Shown: positions 7,888 through 15,977, counted from the first letter of the stretch. The stretch is DNA of 64,000 nucleotides from CAVTWJ01 sp963849485 (GCA_963849485.1 CAWKIF010000088.1:86226-150225), one strand, 5' to 3'. Notes: a model not told the origin generated them from the letters alone. Numbers and translations are program-made.

Positions 7888-8871
7888 ATGGCACTGATTG
7901 TCCAAAAATACGGCGGATCGTCGGTGGCGGACTCGGCAAAGATGCTGGAAGTGGCAGGCCGTATCGCCAAAAATCGCAAGCAAGGAAACGAGGTGGTGGT
8001 CGTGGTCTCCGCGCCCGGGGACACGACGGACGAGCTTATCGCCAAGGCCCACCAGATTACCGAAACCCCCGATGACCGGGAAATGGACGTACTCCTGGCC
8101 ACGGGTGAGCAACAATCCATCGCCCTTTTGTCCATTGCCCTCAAAAGCATGAATTGCGACGCCATCTCCTTCACCGGCCCCCAGGTGGGCATCGTCACGG
8201 ACGACGTGCATACCAAGGCGCGGATCGTGAAAGTGGGGGATTCCAAGATCCGCTCCGCCTTGAACCTGGGAAAGGTCGTCATCGTGGCGGGTTTCCAGGG
8301 AGAGAACAAGGACCACGAGATCACCACCCTGGGCCGGGGAGGCAGCGACCTGACGGCGGTGGCCATCGCGGCGGCGCTGAAAGCCGACGTTTGCGAATTT
8401 TACAAGGACGTGGACGGGGTGTTCACCGCCAACCCGGCCATGGTCAAGAACGCGCGGAAACTGGAGGCGGTCAGCTACGACGAGATGTTGGAGATGGCCA
8501 GCGCGGGGGCCCAGGTCTTGAACGCCCGCTCGGTGGAGTTCGCAAAAAACTTCGGCATCAAGATCCATGTGAGGCCGACATTCAACGAAAAGAAAGGGAC
8601 CTTCGTCATGCAGGAAACCAAAGCGATGGAGAAAGTGGTGATCAGCGGAGTGACCTACAACAAGAACGAGGCCAAAATCACGGTTCGAGGGGTTCCCGAC
8701 CGGCCAGGGATCGCCTCGATCCTGTTTTCCAACCTGGGTGCAGCCGGAATCAACGTGGACATGATCATCCAGAACATCGGTGAAAAGGGCCATTCGGACG
8801 TCTCCTTCACCGTTGACCGTTCGGAATTGAAAAAGGCCATGAAGGTGGTCAATGACACCTCCAAGATCTGA
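7888..8871 (+). CDS. lysC: Aspartate kinase, catalytic part plus first ACT domain (frame-broken)
   Basis: Aspartate kinase phosphorylates aspartate, the first step to lysine, threonine and methionine. The 327 residues include the KYGGSSVAD signature (7-15), a TGEQQS stretch near 72-77, TTLGRGGSDLTAVAIA near 149-164 and the start of the regulatory region, PDRPGIASILFSNLGAAGINVDMI. The family is usually about 405 residues with two ACT domains. Here a TGA ends the frame at NDTSKI, and the second ACT domain follows in the -1 frame (8883-9119). The joint reads well if one base is missing around 8850-8870. The start ATG at 7888 is preceded by AAAAGGA. Confidence 0.88.
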   Translation: MALIVQKYGGSSVADSAKMLEVAGRIAKNRKQGNEVVVVVSAPGDTTDELIAKAHQITETPDDREMDVLLATGEQQSIALLSIALKSMNCDAISFTGPQVGIVTDDVHTKARIVKVGDSKIRSALNLGKVVIVAGFQGENKDHEITTLGRGGSDLTAVAIAAALKADVCEFYKDVDGVFTANPAMVKNARKLEAVSYDEMLEMASAGAQVLNARSVEFAKNFGIKIHVRPTFNEKKGTFVMQETKAMEKVVISGVTYNKNEAKITVRGVPDRPGIASILFSNLGAAGINVDMIIQNIGEKGHSDVSFTVDRSELKKAMKVVNDTSKI

Positions 8872-8882
8872 AGCCCGCCGGG

Positions 8883-9119
8883 GTGATATTTGACGAGAAT
8901 ATCGCTAAGGTGTCGGTGGTGGGGGTCGGGATGAGGTCCCATTCGGGGGTCGCGGCCAAGATGTTTAAGGCCCTGGCGGAGAACGACGTGAATATCCTCA
9001 TGATTTCGACCTCCGAGATTAAAATTTCGGTCGTAATTGATCAAAAAGACGTGGCCAAGGCGGTTTCCGCCATCCACGAAAAATTCAAACTGGGCAAGAA
9101 AGCCTCGAGCGAAGGCTGA
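8883..9119 (+). CDS. lysC: Second ACT domain of aspartate kinase, displaced by a frame change
   Basis: The 78 residues (DENIAKVSVVGVGMRSHSGV..., with MISTSEIKISVVID) match the final ACT domain that closes aspartokinase. It is in the -1 frame relative to lysC and starts 12 bases after its stop, with a possible GTG at 8883 but no convincing ribosome binding site. The same frame is open upstream through the lysC end, so a lysC-ACT fusion by one missing base is the simplest reading. A separately made regulatory subunit, as in alpha/beta aspartokinases, is possible but less likely. Its loss would be expected to alter feedback control. Confidence 0.75.
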   Translation: MIFDENIAKVSVVGVGMRSHSGVAAKMFKALAENDVNILMISTSEIKISVVIDQKDVAKAVSAIHEKFKLGKKASSEG

Positions 9120-9141
9120 ACTTTAAGGAAAAGGTGCAGCG

Positions 9142-10734
9142 GTGAGCGAGAAAATCGTCCTCTATGACGCCCTCTTAAGGGAGGGCCCCCAAACCCAAGG
9201 CATCAATTTATCCGTGGAGGATAAGATCGCCCTGGCCCAGGCTCTGGATGAACTGGGGCTGCACTACCTGGAAGGCGGCTGGCCGGGGGCGAATCCCAAA
9301 GACACCGAGTTTTTCAAGCGCGCCAAGAAACTCAAGCTCAAGGCCAGGCTTTCCGCCTTCGGAATGACGCGGCGGGCCAAGCACAAGGCCCACCAGGACC
9401 CGAACCTTTTGAACCTTGTCTCAGCCGGCGTTTCCACCATCACGGTGGTGGGGAAGACCTGGGATTTCCATGTGACCCGGGCTTTGGGAATCGATCTGGA
9501 ACAGAACCTGGAAATTATCTTCGATTCCATCAAGTATCTGAAATCCAAGACCAACGAGGTCTTCTTCGACGCCGAGCATTTCTTCGACGGCTACAAGCGA
9601 AATCCCGAGTTCTCCATGAAATGCCTGGAATCCGCCCTGCAGGCCAAGACGGATTGCCTCGTTTTGTGTGATACCAACGGAGGCTCTTTGCCGGAGGAGA
9701 TCGACGCGGTGGTGACCCTGGTCCTCCAGCGCTTCCCCGGGGTGCAGGTTGGGATCCATTGCCACAACGATTCGGACCTGGCCGTGGCCAACTCCATGGC
9801 GGCCCTGGCCGCAGGAGCCACCCAAGTGCAGGGCTGTATCAACGGTTACGGGGAAAGGGTGGGGAACACGAATTTAACCTCCCTGATTCCCAACCTGGCC
9901 CTCAAAAAGGGCGCCGCTTTCCTGCGCCCTGTCCGGTTGGAGAAGCTGACCGAAGTTTCCCGCCGGGTGGACGAGATCATGAACCAAAATCCACGGCCAA
10001 GCGCTCCCTACGTGGGCAAGAACGCTTTTACCCACAAGGGTGGGATGCATATCTCGGCAGTTCAAAAGGCCACCCAAGCCTATGAGCATGTGAACCCTGA
10101 ACAGGTCGGGAATCAACGCAAGCTTGTCCTTTCCGACCAGTCGGGGGTCTCCGCCGTTTTGCATCAGGCTGGCAAGGGCAACATCAAGCTTGATAAAAAC
10201 ACGCCCGAGGCTCGATCCATCATCGCGGAAGTGAAAAAGATGGAAAGCGAGGGTTACCAGTTCGAGGGGGCCGAAGCTTCCTTTGAACTTTTGTTGAAAA
10301 AGGCCATGGGAAAACACCATAACTTTTTTGACTTGGTGGGTTTCCGGGTCATCGACGAAAACCGGGGGGATGGAAATCTTATTTCAGAAGCCACGGTCAA
10401 GATCAAGGTCAAGGGAGTGATGGAAAATACGGTCGGGGAAGGAGATGGTCCTGTAAACGCCCTGGACCAAGCCCTGCGCAAGGCCTTGACGAAATTCTAT
10501 CCCTCCCTGAAGGATGTCCGATTGACGGATTTCAAGGTTAGGGTCCTTGACGCCAAGGAAGGCACTGCCGCCAAGGTGCGCGTCCTCATTGAAAGCCAAG
10601 ATGGAAAGGACGCCTGGGGCACGGTCGGGGTCTCGGAAAACATCCTGGAGGCATCCTGGGAGGCTTTGGTCGATTCGATCGATTATAAACTGCTCAAGGA
10701 CGAGAATCAAAAACCGAAACGGCGAGACCGTTGA
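9142..10734 (+). CDS. cimA: (R)-citramalate synthase
   Basis: It condenses pyruvate and acetyl-CoA to (R)-citramalate, giving 2-oxobutyrate and isoleucine without threonine deaminase. The 530-residue protein has an HMGL-like TIM barrel (about 1-280), with EGGWPGANPKD near 41-51 (typical of CimA), HCHNDSDLA near 208-216 and NGYGERVGN near 233-241, then a LeuA-type dimer/regulatory domain. One oddity is the N-terminal signature: LRDG of the family reads LREG here (Glu15 in place of the metal-binding Asp). The start is GTG 9142. The stop overlaps the murI start (TTGA). It sits with lysC, so aspartate-derived and citramalate routes are co-located. Confidence 0.9.
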   Translation: MSEKIVLYDALLREGPQTQGINLSVEDKIALAQALDELGLHYLEGGWPGANPKDTEFFKRAKKLKLKARLSAFGMTRRAKHKAHQDPNLLNLVSAGVSTITVVGKTWDFHVTRALGIDLEQNLEIIFDSIKYLKSKTNEVFFDAEHFFDGYKRNPEFSMKCLESALQAKTDCLVLCDTNGGSLPEEIDAVVTLVLQRFPGVQVGIHCHNDSDLAVANSMAALAAGATQVQGCINGYGERVGNTNLTSLIPNLALKKGAAFLRPVRLEKLTEVSRRVDEIMNQNPRPSAPYVGKNAFTHKGGMHISAVQKATQAYEHVNPEQVGNQRKLVLSDQSGVSAVLHQAGKGNIKLDKNTPEARSIIAEVKKMESEGYQFEGAEASFELLLKKAMGKHHNFFDLVGFRVIDENRGDGNLISEATVKIKVKGVMENTVGEGDGPVNALDQALRKALTKFYPSLKDVRLTDFKVRVLDAKEGTAAKVRVLIESQDGKDAWGTVGVSENILEASWEALVDSIDYKLLKDENQKPKRRDR

Positions 10735-11558
10735 TCCGCCTAGGAAAAAAAAACCGGTCCCGGCGCCCAGTGGGGATTTTTGACTCAGGGTTGGGGGGCT
10801 TGACCGTGGTGAAGGCCATCCAGAAGCAGCTGCCCGGTGAGAATTTGGTTTATTTCGGCGATACGGCACGAATTCCCTATGGCAGCAAGAGTAAAGACAC
10901 GATCATCCATTACACCCGCCAGATCATCCGCTTCCTGCTGAAAAAAGAAAAGGTCAAGGTGCTGGTGGTGGCCTGCAATACCTCCTCGGCCTGGGCCTTG
11001 AAGGAAGTTCGCCGGGAATTCGACATCCCCATCCTGGGTGTGATCAACCCCGGGGCCCAAGCCGCGATGGAAGTTACCCGCAACGGGCGCATCGGCGTTA
11101 TCGGGACCGAGGGCACCATCTATTCCGGCGCATACCCCGACGCCATCCACACCTTGAGCCCCCACGCCCAGGTCTATGCCCAACCCTGCCCCCTTCTGGT
11201 CCCGCTCGTGGAGGAAGGCAAGTTGTCAGGCCTTGTGACCGAAACCGTAGTGAGGGAATATCTCAGGCCCCTCCTGCGTTCGGGAGTGGATACGCTTCTC
11301 TTGGGATGCACCCATTATCCCCTCTTGAAAAGAGTCATCCAACAATTCGCCGGTTCCAAGGTCCGGATCGTGGATTCGGCCGAGGAAACGGCCAAAAGTC
11401 TCAAATTGAACTTGGAGGCCTACGGCGCCGGTTCTCCGGGGAAGGGAAGCTCGCGGTTTTATGTCAGCGACCTTTCCCGCAAGTTCAAGGAACATGCCCA
11501 AAGGTTCCTCGGCCGTGCCATTCCTAAGGTGGAAAAAGTTTTCATCGAAAAATTCTAG
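10731..11558 (+). CDS. murI: Glutamate racemase
   Basis: It interconverts L- and D-glutamate for peptidoglycan. The 275-residue protein shows GIFDSGLGGLTV (15-26, with Asp18-Ser19), the two catalytic cysteines in VVACNTSS (Cys82) and LLGCTHYPLL (Cys193), and a YGSKS loop near 50-54. The start is a TTG sharing bases with the cimA stop, so translation is probably coupled. The first ~12 residues are basic and lie outside the usual domain, so a later start cannot be excluded. It ends the lysC-cimA-murI unit. Confidence 0.93.
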   Translation: MIRLGKKNRSRRPVGIFDSGLGGLTVVKAIQKQLPGENLVYFGDTARIPYGSKSKDTIIHYTRQIIRFLLKKEKVKVLVVACNTSSAWALKEVRREFDIPILGVINPGAQAAMEVTRNGRIGVIGTEGTIYSGAYPDAIHTLSPHAQVYAQPCPLLVPLVEEGKLSGLVTETVVREYLRPLLRSGVDTLLLGCTHYPLLKRVIQQFAGSKVRIVDSAEETAKSLKLNLEAYGAGSPGKGSSRFYVSDLSRKFKEHAQRFLGRAIPKVEKVFIEKF

Positions 11559-11579
11559 AATTTCCGTTTTTAGCTTTGG

Positions 11580-11607
11580 TTGACATTGACTCCATTCAAC
11601 TTACAAT
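11580..11607 (+). promoter_or_regulatory. Sigma-70-type promoter of the outer-membrane barrel gene
   Basis: The -35 TTGACA is perfect (11580-11585). A 16-bp spacer separates it from the -10 TACAAT (11602-11607, five of six matches). It lies 19 bp upstream of the GTG start of the next gene and just downstream of murI. Confidence 0.6.
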
Positions 11608-11625
11608 GAGAAATAATTCCGGAGG

Positions 11626-12360
11626 GTGACCATCAAAAAAGCGATTCTATTATTATTCATCTTATCCCTTCTGTGCGGATGGGGAAAAGCCTTGGCCGCT
11701 TCCGGCGAGATCGCCTCGGTTCCAACCAACTACGAAATGGTGGAGGCTCCTACCGCCTATGTGCTCATGCATGGGGGTTATGATTTACTGACCCGTGTCT
11801 ACGACAACGGCGGAGTCTACATCAGCGGGAATTTGGGCCTGAAGGATATCTTCATGTTGGGCCTTTCCGTCAACGGGGCGAATGTGATCGGGAACGGAGA
11901 AATTCAGATCCAAATGCCTCAGCTGGCCCTTAAGATCAAGGCTCTGGATGAAAGATCCGCCCCTTTTTCCCTTGCGGTGGCTTGGGATAACCGGGGCTAT
12001 GGCACCCAATCAAACGGTGTCTTTTATCCCGGCACACAAAAAGGTTTTTACATCGCCTGCAGCCGGGAATTTCCGGAAGCGGGATATCTCCAGGCCCATT
12101 GGGGAGTTAATGTCGTTACTTTCAACAACTTCGACTCCAGCCAGGATTTGGGGGCTTTTTTAGGCACTTCCTTCGCCATCAGCCCCAACCTACTGTTCAA
12201 TCTGGAAACGGATAAAATTTTGAATGACAGCTGGCAATTCAACGGAAATTTCCTCTTTAATGTGGATAAACCCCTTCGGATCGGGATCGATTTTAGGGAT
12301 ATCAATCGGGGCGATTTGTTCTCCCGTATTATCCGTATCCAATACACCGGTTTCTTTTAA
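11626..12360 (+). CDS. YjbH-like outer-membrane beta-barrel protein
   Basis: The 244-residue product has a signal peptide (KKAILLLFILSLLCGWGKALA) and then short alternating strands typical of an outer-membrane barrel. These include DLLTRVYDNGGVYISGNLGL and AWDNRGYG, ending in QYTGFF with a terminal Phe as in BAM-inserted barrels. The strand pattern resembles the uncharacterised YjbH/DUF940-like barrels of exopolysaccharide systems, but no export function can be proved here. The GTG start touches the GGAGG ribosome binding site (11621-11625) with no spacer. An ATC at 11632 would have ideal spacing, so the start is uncertain. Confidence 0.6.
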   Translation: MTIKKAILLLFILSLLCGWGKALAASGEIASVPTNYEMVEAPTAYVLMHGGYDLLTRVYDNGGVYISGNLGLKDIFMLGLSVNGANVIGNGEIQIQMPQLALKIKALDERSAPFSLAVAWDNRGYGTQSNGVFYPGTQKGFYIACSREFPEAGYLQAHWGVNVVTFNNFDSSQDLGAFLGTSFAISPNLLFNLETDKILNDSWQFNGNFLFNVDKPLRIGIDFRDINRGDLFSRIIRIQYTGFF

Positions 12361-12386
12361 TCCATCCCGAAAATTCAAGGCGACCC

Positions 12387-12911
12387 ATGAACAAATGGTT
12401 TTGGGTGTTTATTTGGTCGGCCGCCGTCCTTTGCGGGGGGTGCGGAACCTCTTCTTCGATCGAACTGATTCCGAAAGGGAGCCGGGAACAAGCGCGCGAG
12501 ATCAAGGCCCAGTCCCTCAGCGATTGGAAACCAGGCCTGGATTTGGCCGGCTTGAGGGGCCAGGTGGTGGTTCTTGATTTTTGGGCCACCTGGTGCGGCC
12601 CTTGCCGGATGGAGATTCCCGATTTGATCAAGTTGTACGACAAGTACCATTCCAAGGGGGTGGAGGTCCTCGGGCTTTCCAGCGAGGGCCAGGACATGAA
12701 GCCCCAGGAATATTTCACCAAATTCATCGCCCAGTCGGGGATGGATTATCCCGTGGGGCTGGCAGGGATGGAAACACTTACCGATTACGGTATCCGTGGG
12801 ATACCTGCCACCTTTTTCATCGACAAGCAGGGGAAGGTGGCCCTCTCCTTCGTGGGAGTCCATCCGGCGGAGGATTTCACCGGCGCGGTCGATCAGCTTT
12901 TGAAGGAATAG
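12387..12911 (+). CDS. TlpA/ResA-like thioredoxin-fold protein, probably a lipoprotein
   Basis: The 174-residue product has a hydrophobic leader ending LCGGCG (possible lipidated Cys19, though Cys at -3 is unusual) and a thioredoxin fold. The active site WATWCGPC carries Cys70 and Cys73, and the cis-Pro loop is GIRGIPATFF near 138-147. TlpA/ResA relatives keep substrate cysteines reduced outside the cytoplasm, for example for cytochrome c maturation. No cytochrome genes are nearby, so the partner is unknown. It follows the barrel gene closely and may be co-transcribed. Confidence 0.8.
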   Translation: MNKWFWVFIWSAAVLCGGCGTSSSIELIPKGSREQAREIKAQSLSDWKPGLDLAGLRGQVVVLDFWATWCGPCRMEIPDLIKLYDKYHSKGVEVLGLSSEGQDMKPQEYFTKFIAQSGMDYPVGLAGMETLTDYGIRGIPATFFIDKQGKVALSFVGVHPAEDFTGAVDQLLKE

Positions 12912-12971
12912 CCGCGGCGATACGGCCCTTTTATGGGGTATAATTTCATTTACCAAGGTTTGGAGGCCTCC

Positions 12972-13406
12972 ATGCCCGAAACCCAAGATTCCCAGATCCG
13001 TGAGGGGTTTTTGGATCTCTATCGCGAGCTTTTTAACCACGTTCCTTTTTTGGAAACGGTCATTGAACGCCTGCTTCACGACCAGCCCGTGGACCGGGCG
13101 ATTCTCGAAAACCATCTGGCCCAGATGATCGCCTCTTTGGCCATGGCGCAAAAAAAACTTGCCATGCCGCGGGGTGTCAAGGTGACTAAAAAAGGAAAAC
13201 CGGATTATTTTCGAAGCGAGATGTTGAAGGTTTCCAAGGTGATCAAGGGCCAGCTGGGAGTGCTCCTGAAAACATCCTTCCTGGTGGAAACCCGGGAAGC
13301 GGAGGAGGATTATCTCCAGACCCTGAGCGATGTCACAGATAACATCGCGGGTGCCTTTCAGCATGTGGTTCGGTCCAATGTGCTGATGCCGGTCATGCTG
13401 AATTAA
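12972..13406 (+). CDS. Hypothetical alpha-helical protein
   Basis: I do not recognise this 144-residue product. It is soluble and rich in amphipathic helices, with no Cys pairs and no signal peptide. I place the start at ATG 12972 because GGAGG at 12962-12966 sits five bases upstream. The frame also opens earlier at 12933. It lies between the TlpA-like gene and the Fur-family gene with short spacers, so it probably belongs to that operon. Confidence 0.6.
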   Translation: MPETQDSQIREGFLDLYRELFNHVPFLETVIERLLHDQPVDRAILENHLAQMIASLAMAQKKLAMPRGVKVTKKGKPDYFRSEMLKVSKVIKGQLGVLLKTSFLVETREAEEDYLQTLSDVTDNIAGAFQHVVRSNVLMPVMLN

Positions 13407-13422
13407 TCAACGGCTTCCATCC

Positions 13423-13911
13423 ATGAAATCAAAGATACAAAAGGTGAATACTTTGGTTGAAAAGGGGAAAAGCGTCCGGGATGAGATGGCTGTTTTCAGC
13501 CGGTACCTTCGCGAGAAGAACCTGAAATTGACCCCACAAAGGGCCATGATCCTGGACACCCTCCTTGAGCATCCGGGGCATCTTTCGGCGGAAGAGCTTT
13601 ACCAAAGGTCGCGGGAGAAGCAGTCCAATGTGGGCTTCGCCACGGTCTACCGGACCTTGAAGCACCTGACCCTTTGTGGCTTGGCCCGTGAGCTGGATTT
13701 TGGCGAGGGCCGGGTCAAATACGAACGGGAATTCAATCGGGAGCACCACGATCACATGATTTGCACCGCCTGCGGCACCTATATCGAGTTTTTAAACCCA
13801 CAGATCGAGGAATTACAGGAGCAGGTGAGCCGGAAGCACGGTTTCCGAATCACATCTCACCGCATGCAGCTTTATGGGCTTTGCCAGAAGTGCCAAAAAT
13901 CGCCTAAATAA
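13423..13911 (+). CDS. Fur-family transcriptional regulator (Fur or PerR type)
   Basis: A 162-residue metal-dependent repressor. A winged helix covers about residues 25-90 (LTPQRAMILDTLLEH, then HLSAEELYQ and GFATVYRTLKHL). The metal-binding region has REHHDHMICTACGTYIEF with one Cys pair, and a second pair, CQKC, close to the C terminus, completing a structural zinc site. The family senses iron, peroxide or zinc. The residues seen do not decide which. It sits upstream of greA and downstream of a thioredoxin-like gene, which hints at redox or metal control without proving it. Confidence 0.9.
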   Translation: MKSKIQKVNTLVEKGKSVRDEMAVFSRYLREKNLKLTPQRAMILDTLLEHPGHLSAEELYQRSREKQSNVGFATVYRTLKHLTLCGLARELDFGEGRVKYEREFNREHHDHMICTACGTYIEFLNPQIEELQEQVSRKHGFRITSHRMQLYGLCQKCQKSPK

Positions 13912-13942
13912 AATCGGACCAATCCAAGCTGAGGAGAGTGCC

Positions 13943-14422
13943 ATGGTGGATTTTCTTGTTTCACGAGCCACCCGAGACAGGTTGCAGGAGGAATTGAAAG
14001 GCTTGAAAGCGATCCGGAGGCCCCAGGTGGCCAGGGCTTTGGAAGAAGCCCGCGCCCACGGGGATTTGAAGGAAAACGCCGAATATGACGCGGCCAAGCA
14101 GGAACAAAGCCTGCTGGAAGCCCGGATCCGTGAATTGGAGGACAAGCTGTCCCGCACCCGCCTGCTGGAGGATGAGAACATCACCGGGGAGCATGTCTCG
14201 ATCGGTACCCAAGTCACGGTCAAGGACCTTAAGAGCGGCTCCGAAGAAATCTATCGCCTGGTGGGCGAGGAAGAGGCGGACATACCCAACAACAAGATCT
14301 CCATCCGCACCCCTATCGCCCGGGGCATGATCGGCAAGAAGATCGGAGAAAAGGTCGATATCACGGTTCCGGCCGGGGTGTTGAAATACCAGATCTTGAA
14401 GATCGAGGTGACTTTGGACTAA
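13943..14422 (+). CDS. greA: Transcription elongation factor GreA
   Basis: GreA binds the RNA polymerase secondary channel and rescues backtracked complexes by stimulating RNA cleavage. The 159-residue protein has the N-terminal coiled coil with the acidic tip (ARAHGDLKENAEYDAAK near 33-49; Asp and Glu at the tip) and the C-terminal FKBP-like domain (ISIRTPIARGMIGKKIGE). ATG 13943 is chosen over earlier in-frame starts because of the GAGGAGAG site just upstream and because it gives the family length. Confidence 0.95.
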   Translation: MVDFLVSRATRDRLQEELKGLKAIRRPQVARALEEARAHGDLKENAEYDAAKQEQSLLEARIRELEDKLSRTRLLEDENITGEHVSIGTQVTVKDLKSGSEEIYRLVGEEEADIPNNKISIRTPIARGMIGKKIGEKVDITVPAGVLKYQILKIEVTLD

Positions 14423-14462
14423 ACCCGTCAGCCCCCCGTGGGTCGGGAAGGAGGGGGAGCTC

Positions 14463-14492
14463 TTGACTTATAAAAGGGAGAGAAGCTAGACT
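14463..14492 (+). promoter_or_regulatory. Possible promoter of the SAM riboswitch transcript
   Basis: TTGACT (14463-14468) and TAGACT (14487-14492, four of six to consensus) are separated by 18 bp, placing the start of RNA shortly before the aptamer. The -10 match is modest. Confidence 0.35.
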
Positions 14493-14507
14493 TCCCAGAC
14501 AATTGAA

Positions 14508-14646
14508 AACTCTTATCAAGAGTGGCGGAGGGACAGGCCCTTTGATGCCACGGCAACCGGTCTCCGGGTGAGAACCCAGGGATGACAGGTGCCAATTCCT
14601 GCCTCGGTGATGGAGATCCAAAACCGGGCGAAGATGAGAGATGGAA
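14508..14646 (+). promoter_or_regulatory. SAM-I (S-box) riboswitch aptamer
   Basis: The leader folds as the S-box. The P1 arms are CTCTTATC (14510-14517) and GATGAGAG (14633-14640). Conserved core elements include CAAGAG-GGCGGAGGGA, TGATGCCACGGCAACC, and GGTGCCAATTCC(T)GC, followed by the purine-rich run before P1 closes. The P1 3' arm overlaps GAGATGGAA (14638-14646), which can instead pair with TTCCATCTC (14664-14672) as an antiterminator. High SAM would therefore stabilise P1 and permit the terminator at 14661-14692. It controls the threonine-synthase-like gene at 14727. Confidence 0.95.
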
Positions 14647-14660
14647 AACCCAATCAGAAA

Positions 14661-14692
14661 GGCTTCCATCTCACGGATGGAGGCCTTTTTTT
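14661..14692 (+). terminator. Riboswitch expression-platform terminator
   Basis: GGCTTCCATC (14661-14670) pairs with GATGGAGGCC (14676-14685), with one G-U pair and a five-base loop, followed by seven T. It is mutually exclusive with the antiterminator formed by 14638-14646 and 14664-14672. Confidence 0.9.
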
Positions 14693-14726
14693 ATTCTGGG
14701 GCTAAAAAGTGTAACGGGGAGAAGCC

Positions 14727-15977
14727 ATGGGTTACGTGAAGTCGCTTAAATGCCGTGAATGCGGCCAGGAGTACGAAAAAACAGCCAAGTACGTCTGCGA
14801 GTTCTGTTTTGGGCCCTTAGAAGCGGCCTATGATTACGACCAGATCAAGAAGGATATGTCCCGGGAAAAGATCGCGTCTAGGCCGTCCAATATTTGGCGT
14901 TACCGTGAACTCCTGCCCGTGGAGGGATCGACTTACAATTCCTTAGGCGAAGGCTGTACCCCCCTCTTGAAGGCGGACCGCTTGGGCCGCGAACTGGGCC
15001 TGAAGAATCTCTACCTTAAAAACGATTGCGCCAACCCCACCCATTCTTTTAAGGACCGGGTGGTGGCGGTCGCCTCGACCCGCGCTTTGGAACTCGGTTT
15101 CGACACCCTGGCCTGCGCCTCGACCGGGAATTTGGCCAACGCGGTGGCGGCCTACGGGGCCCGGGGCGGCATGAAACGTTACGTCTTCATTCCCTCCAAC
15201 CTGGAACGGGGCAAGGTTATCGGGTCCCTGGTTTATAACCCCAATCTTATAGGTGTCAATGGCAACTATGACGACGTGAACCGCCTTTGCAGCGAGATCG
15301 CGGGTAAGTACAAATGGGCCTTTGTGAACATCAATATGCGCCCCTATTACGCGGAAGGGTCTAAAACCCTGGCGTTTGAGACCTGCGAACAGCTGGGCTG
15401 GAAGGCTCCCGACCAGGTGGTGGTGCCCGTCGCCTCCGGGTCTCTCCTGACGAAAATCTGGAAGGGAACCCAGGAACTCGTGAAGGTGGGGTTGATCCCA
15501 GAAAGCAAGATGAGGGTTTTCGGGGCCCAGGCGGAGGGTTGCTCCCCCGTGGCGACCGCCTTCAAGAATAAAACCGACACTTTCAAGCCCGTCAAACCTA
15601 ACACCATCGCCAAGTCCCTCGCCATCGGAAACCCAGCCGACGGCTATTACGCTTTAAGGACCATCGCCGACTCGAATGGGGCGGCGGAAATGGCTTCCGA
15701 CGCCGAGATCATCGATGGCATCAAGCTCCTGGCCCGGACGGAAGGAATTTTCGCGGAAACGGCGGGTGGGGTTACCATCGCCTGCCTGAAAAAGCTGGCG
15801 GAATCCGGCCAATTGGACCATGAAGCGGTAACGGTCGCCTATATCACCGGAACGGGGTTAAAGACCCAAGAGGCCATCGCCGACCATTTAAGTGAACTCA
15901 AAGTTATCCAGCCCAACCTGGAGGCCTTTGAGGCCATCCACACTCCATCGGGTCGTCTGGTCGGGGCGGTCTCCTAA
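14727..15977 (+). CDS. Zinc-ribbon threonine-synthase-like PLP enzyme under SAM control
   Basis: This 416-residue fold-type II PLP enzyme is of threonine-synthase type. It has an N-terminal zinc ribbon (Cys9, Cys12, Cys24, Cys27), NPTHSFKDR with Schiff-base Lys109, the phosphate loop CASTGNLANAV (130-140) and a late GTGLKTQEA. His replaces the Gly of the usual NPTGSFKDR, as in a known subgroup of annotated threonine synthases. The genome also has a standard thrC at 6702. The SAM-I riboswitch points to methionine/SAM metabolism rather than threonine supply, so a role in using O-phosphohomoserine for sulfur amino acids is possible. That role is inference. The start follows ACGGGGAG. Confidence 0.85.
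   Translation: MGYVKSLKCRECGQEYEKTAKYVCEFCFGPLEAAYDYDQIKKDMSREKIASRPSNIWRYRELLPVEGSTYNSLGEGCTPLLKADRLGRELGLKNLYLKNDCANPTHSFKDRVVAVASTRALELGFDTLACASTGNLANAVAAYGARGGMKRYVFIPSNLERGKVIGSLVYNPNLIGVNGNYDDVNRLCSEIAGKYKWAFVNINMRPYYAEGSKTLAFETCEQLGWKAPDQVVVPVASGSLLTKIWKGTQELVKVGLIPESKMRVFGAQAEGCSPVATAFKNKTDTFKPVKPNTIAKSLAIGNPADGYYALRTIADSNGAAEMASDAEIIDGIKLLARTEGIFAETAGGVTIACLKKLAESGQLDHEAVTVAYITGTGLKTQEAIADHLSELKVIQPNLEAFEAIHTPSGRLVGAVS

Noticed and set aside
8850..8885. Programmed -1 frameshift in lysC
   Set aside because: No X-XXY-YYZ slippery heptamer or downstream pseudoknot was seen at the joint. A missing base is simpler.
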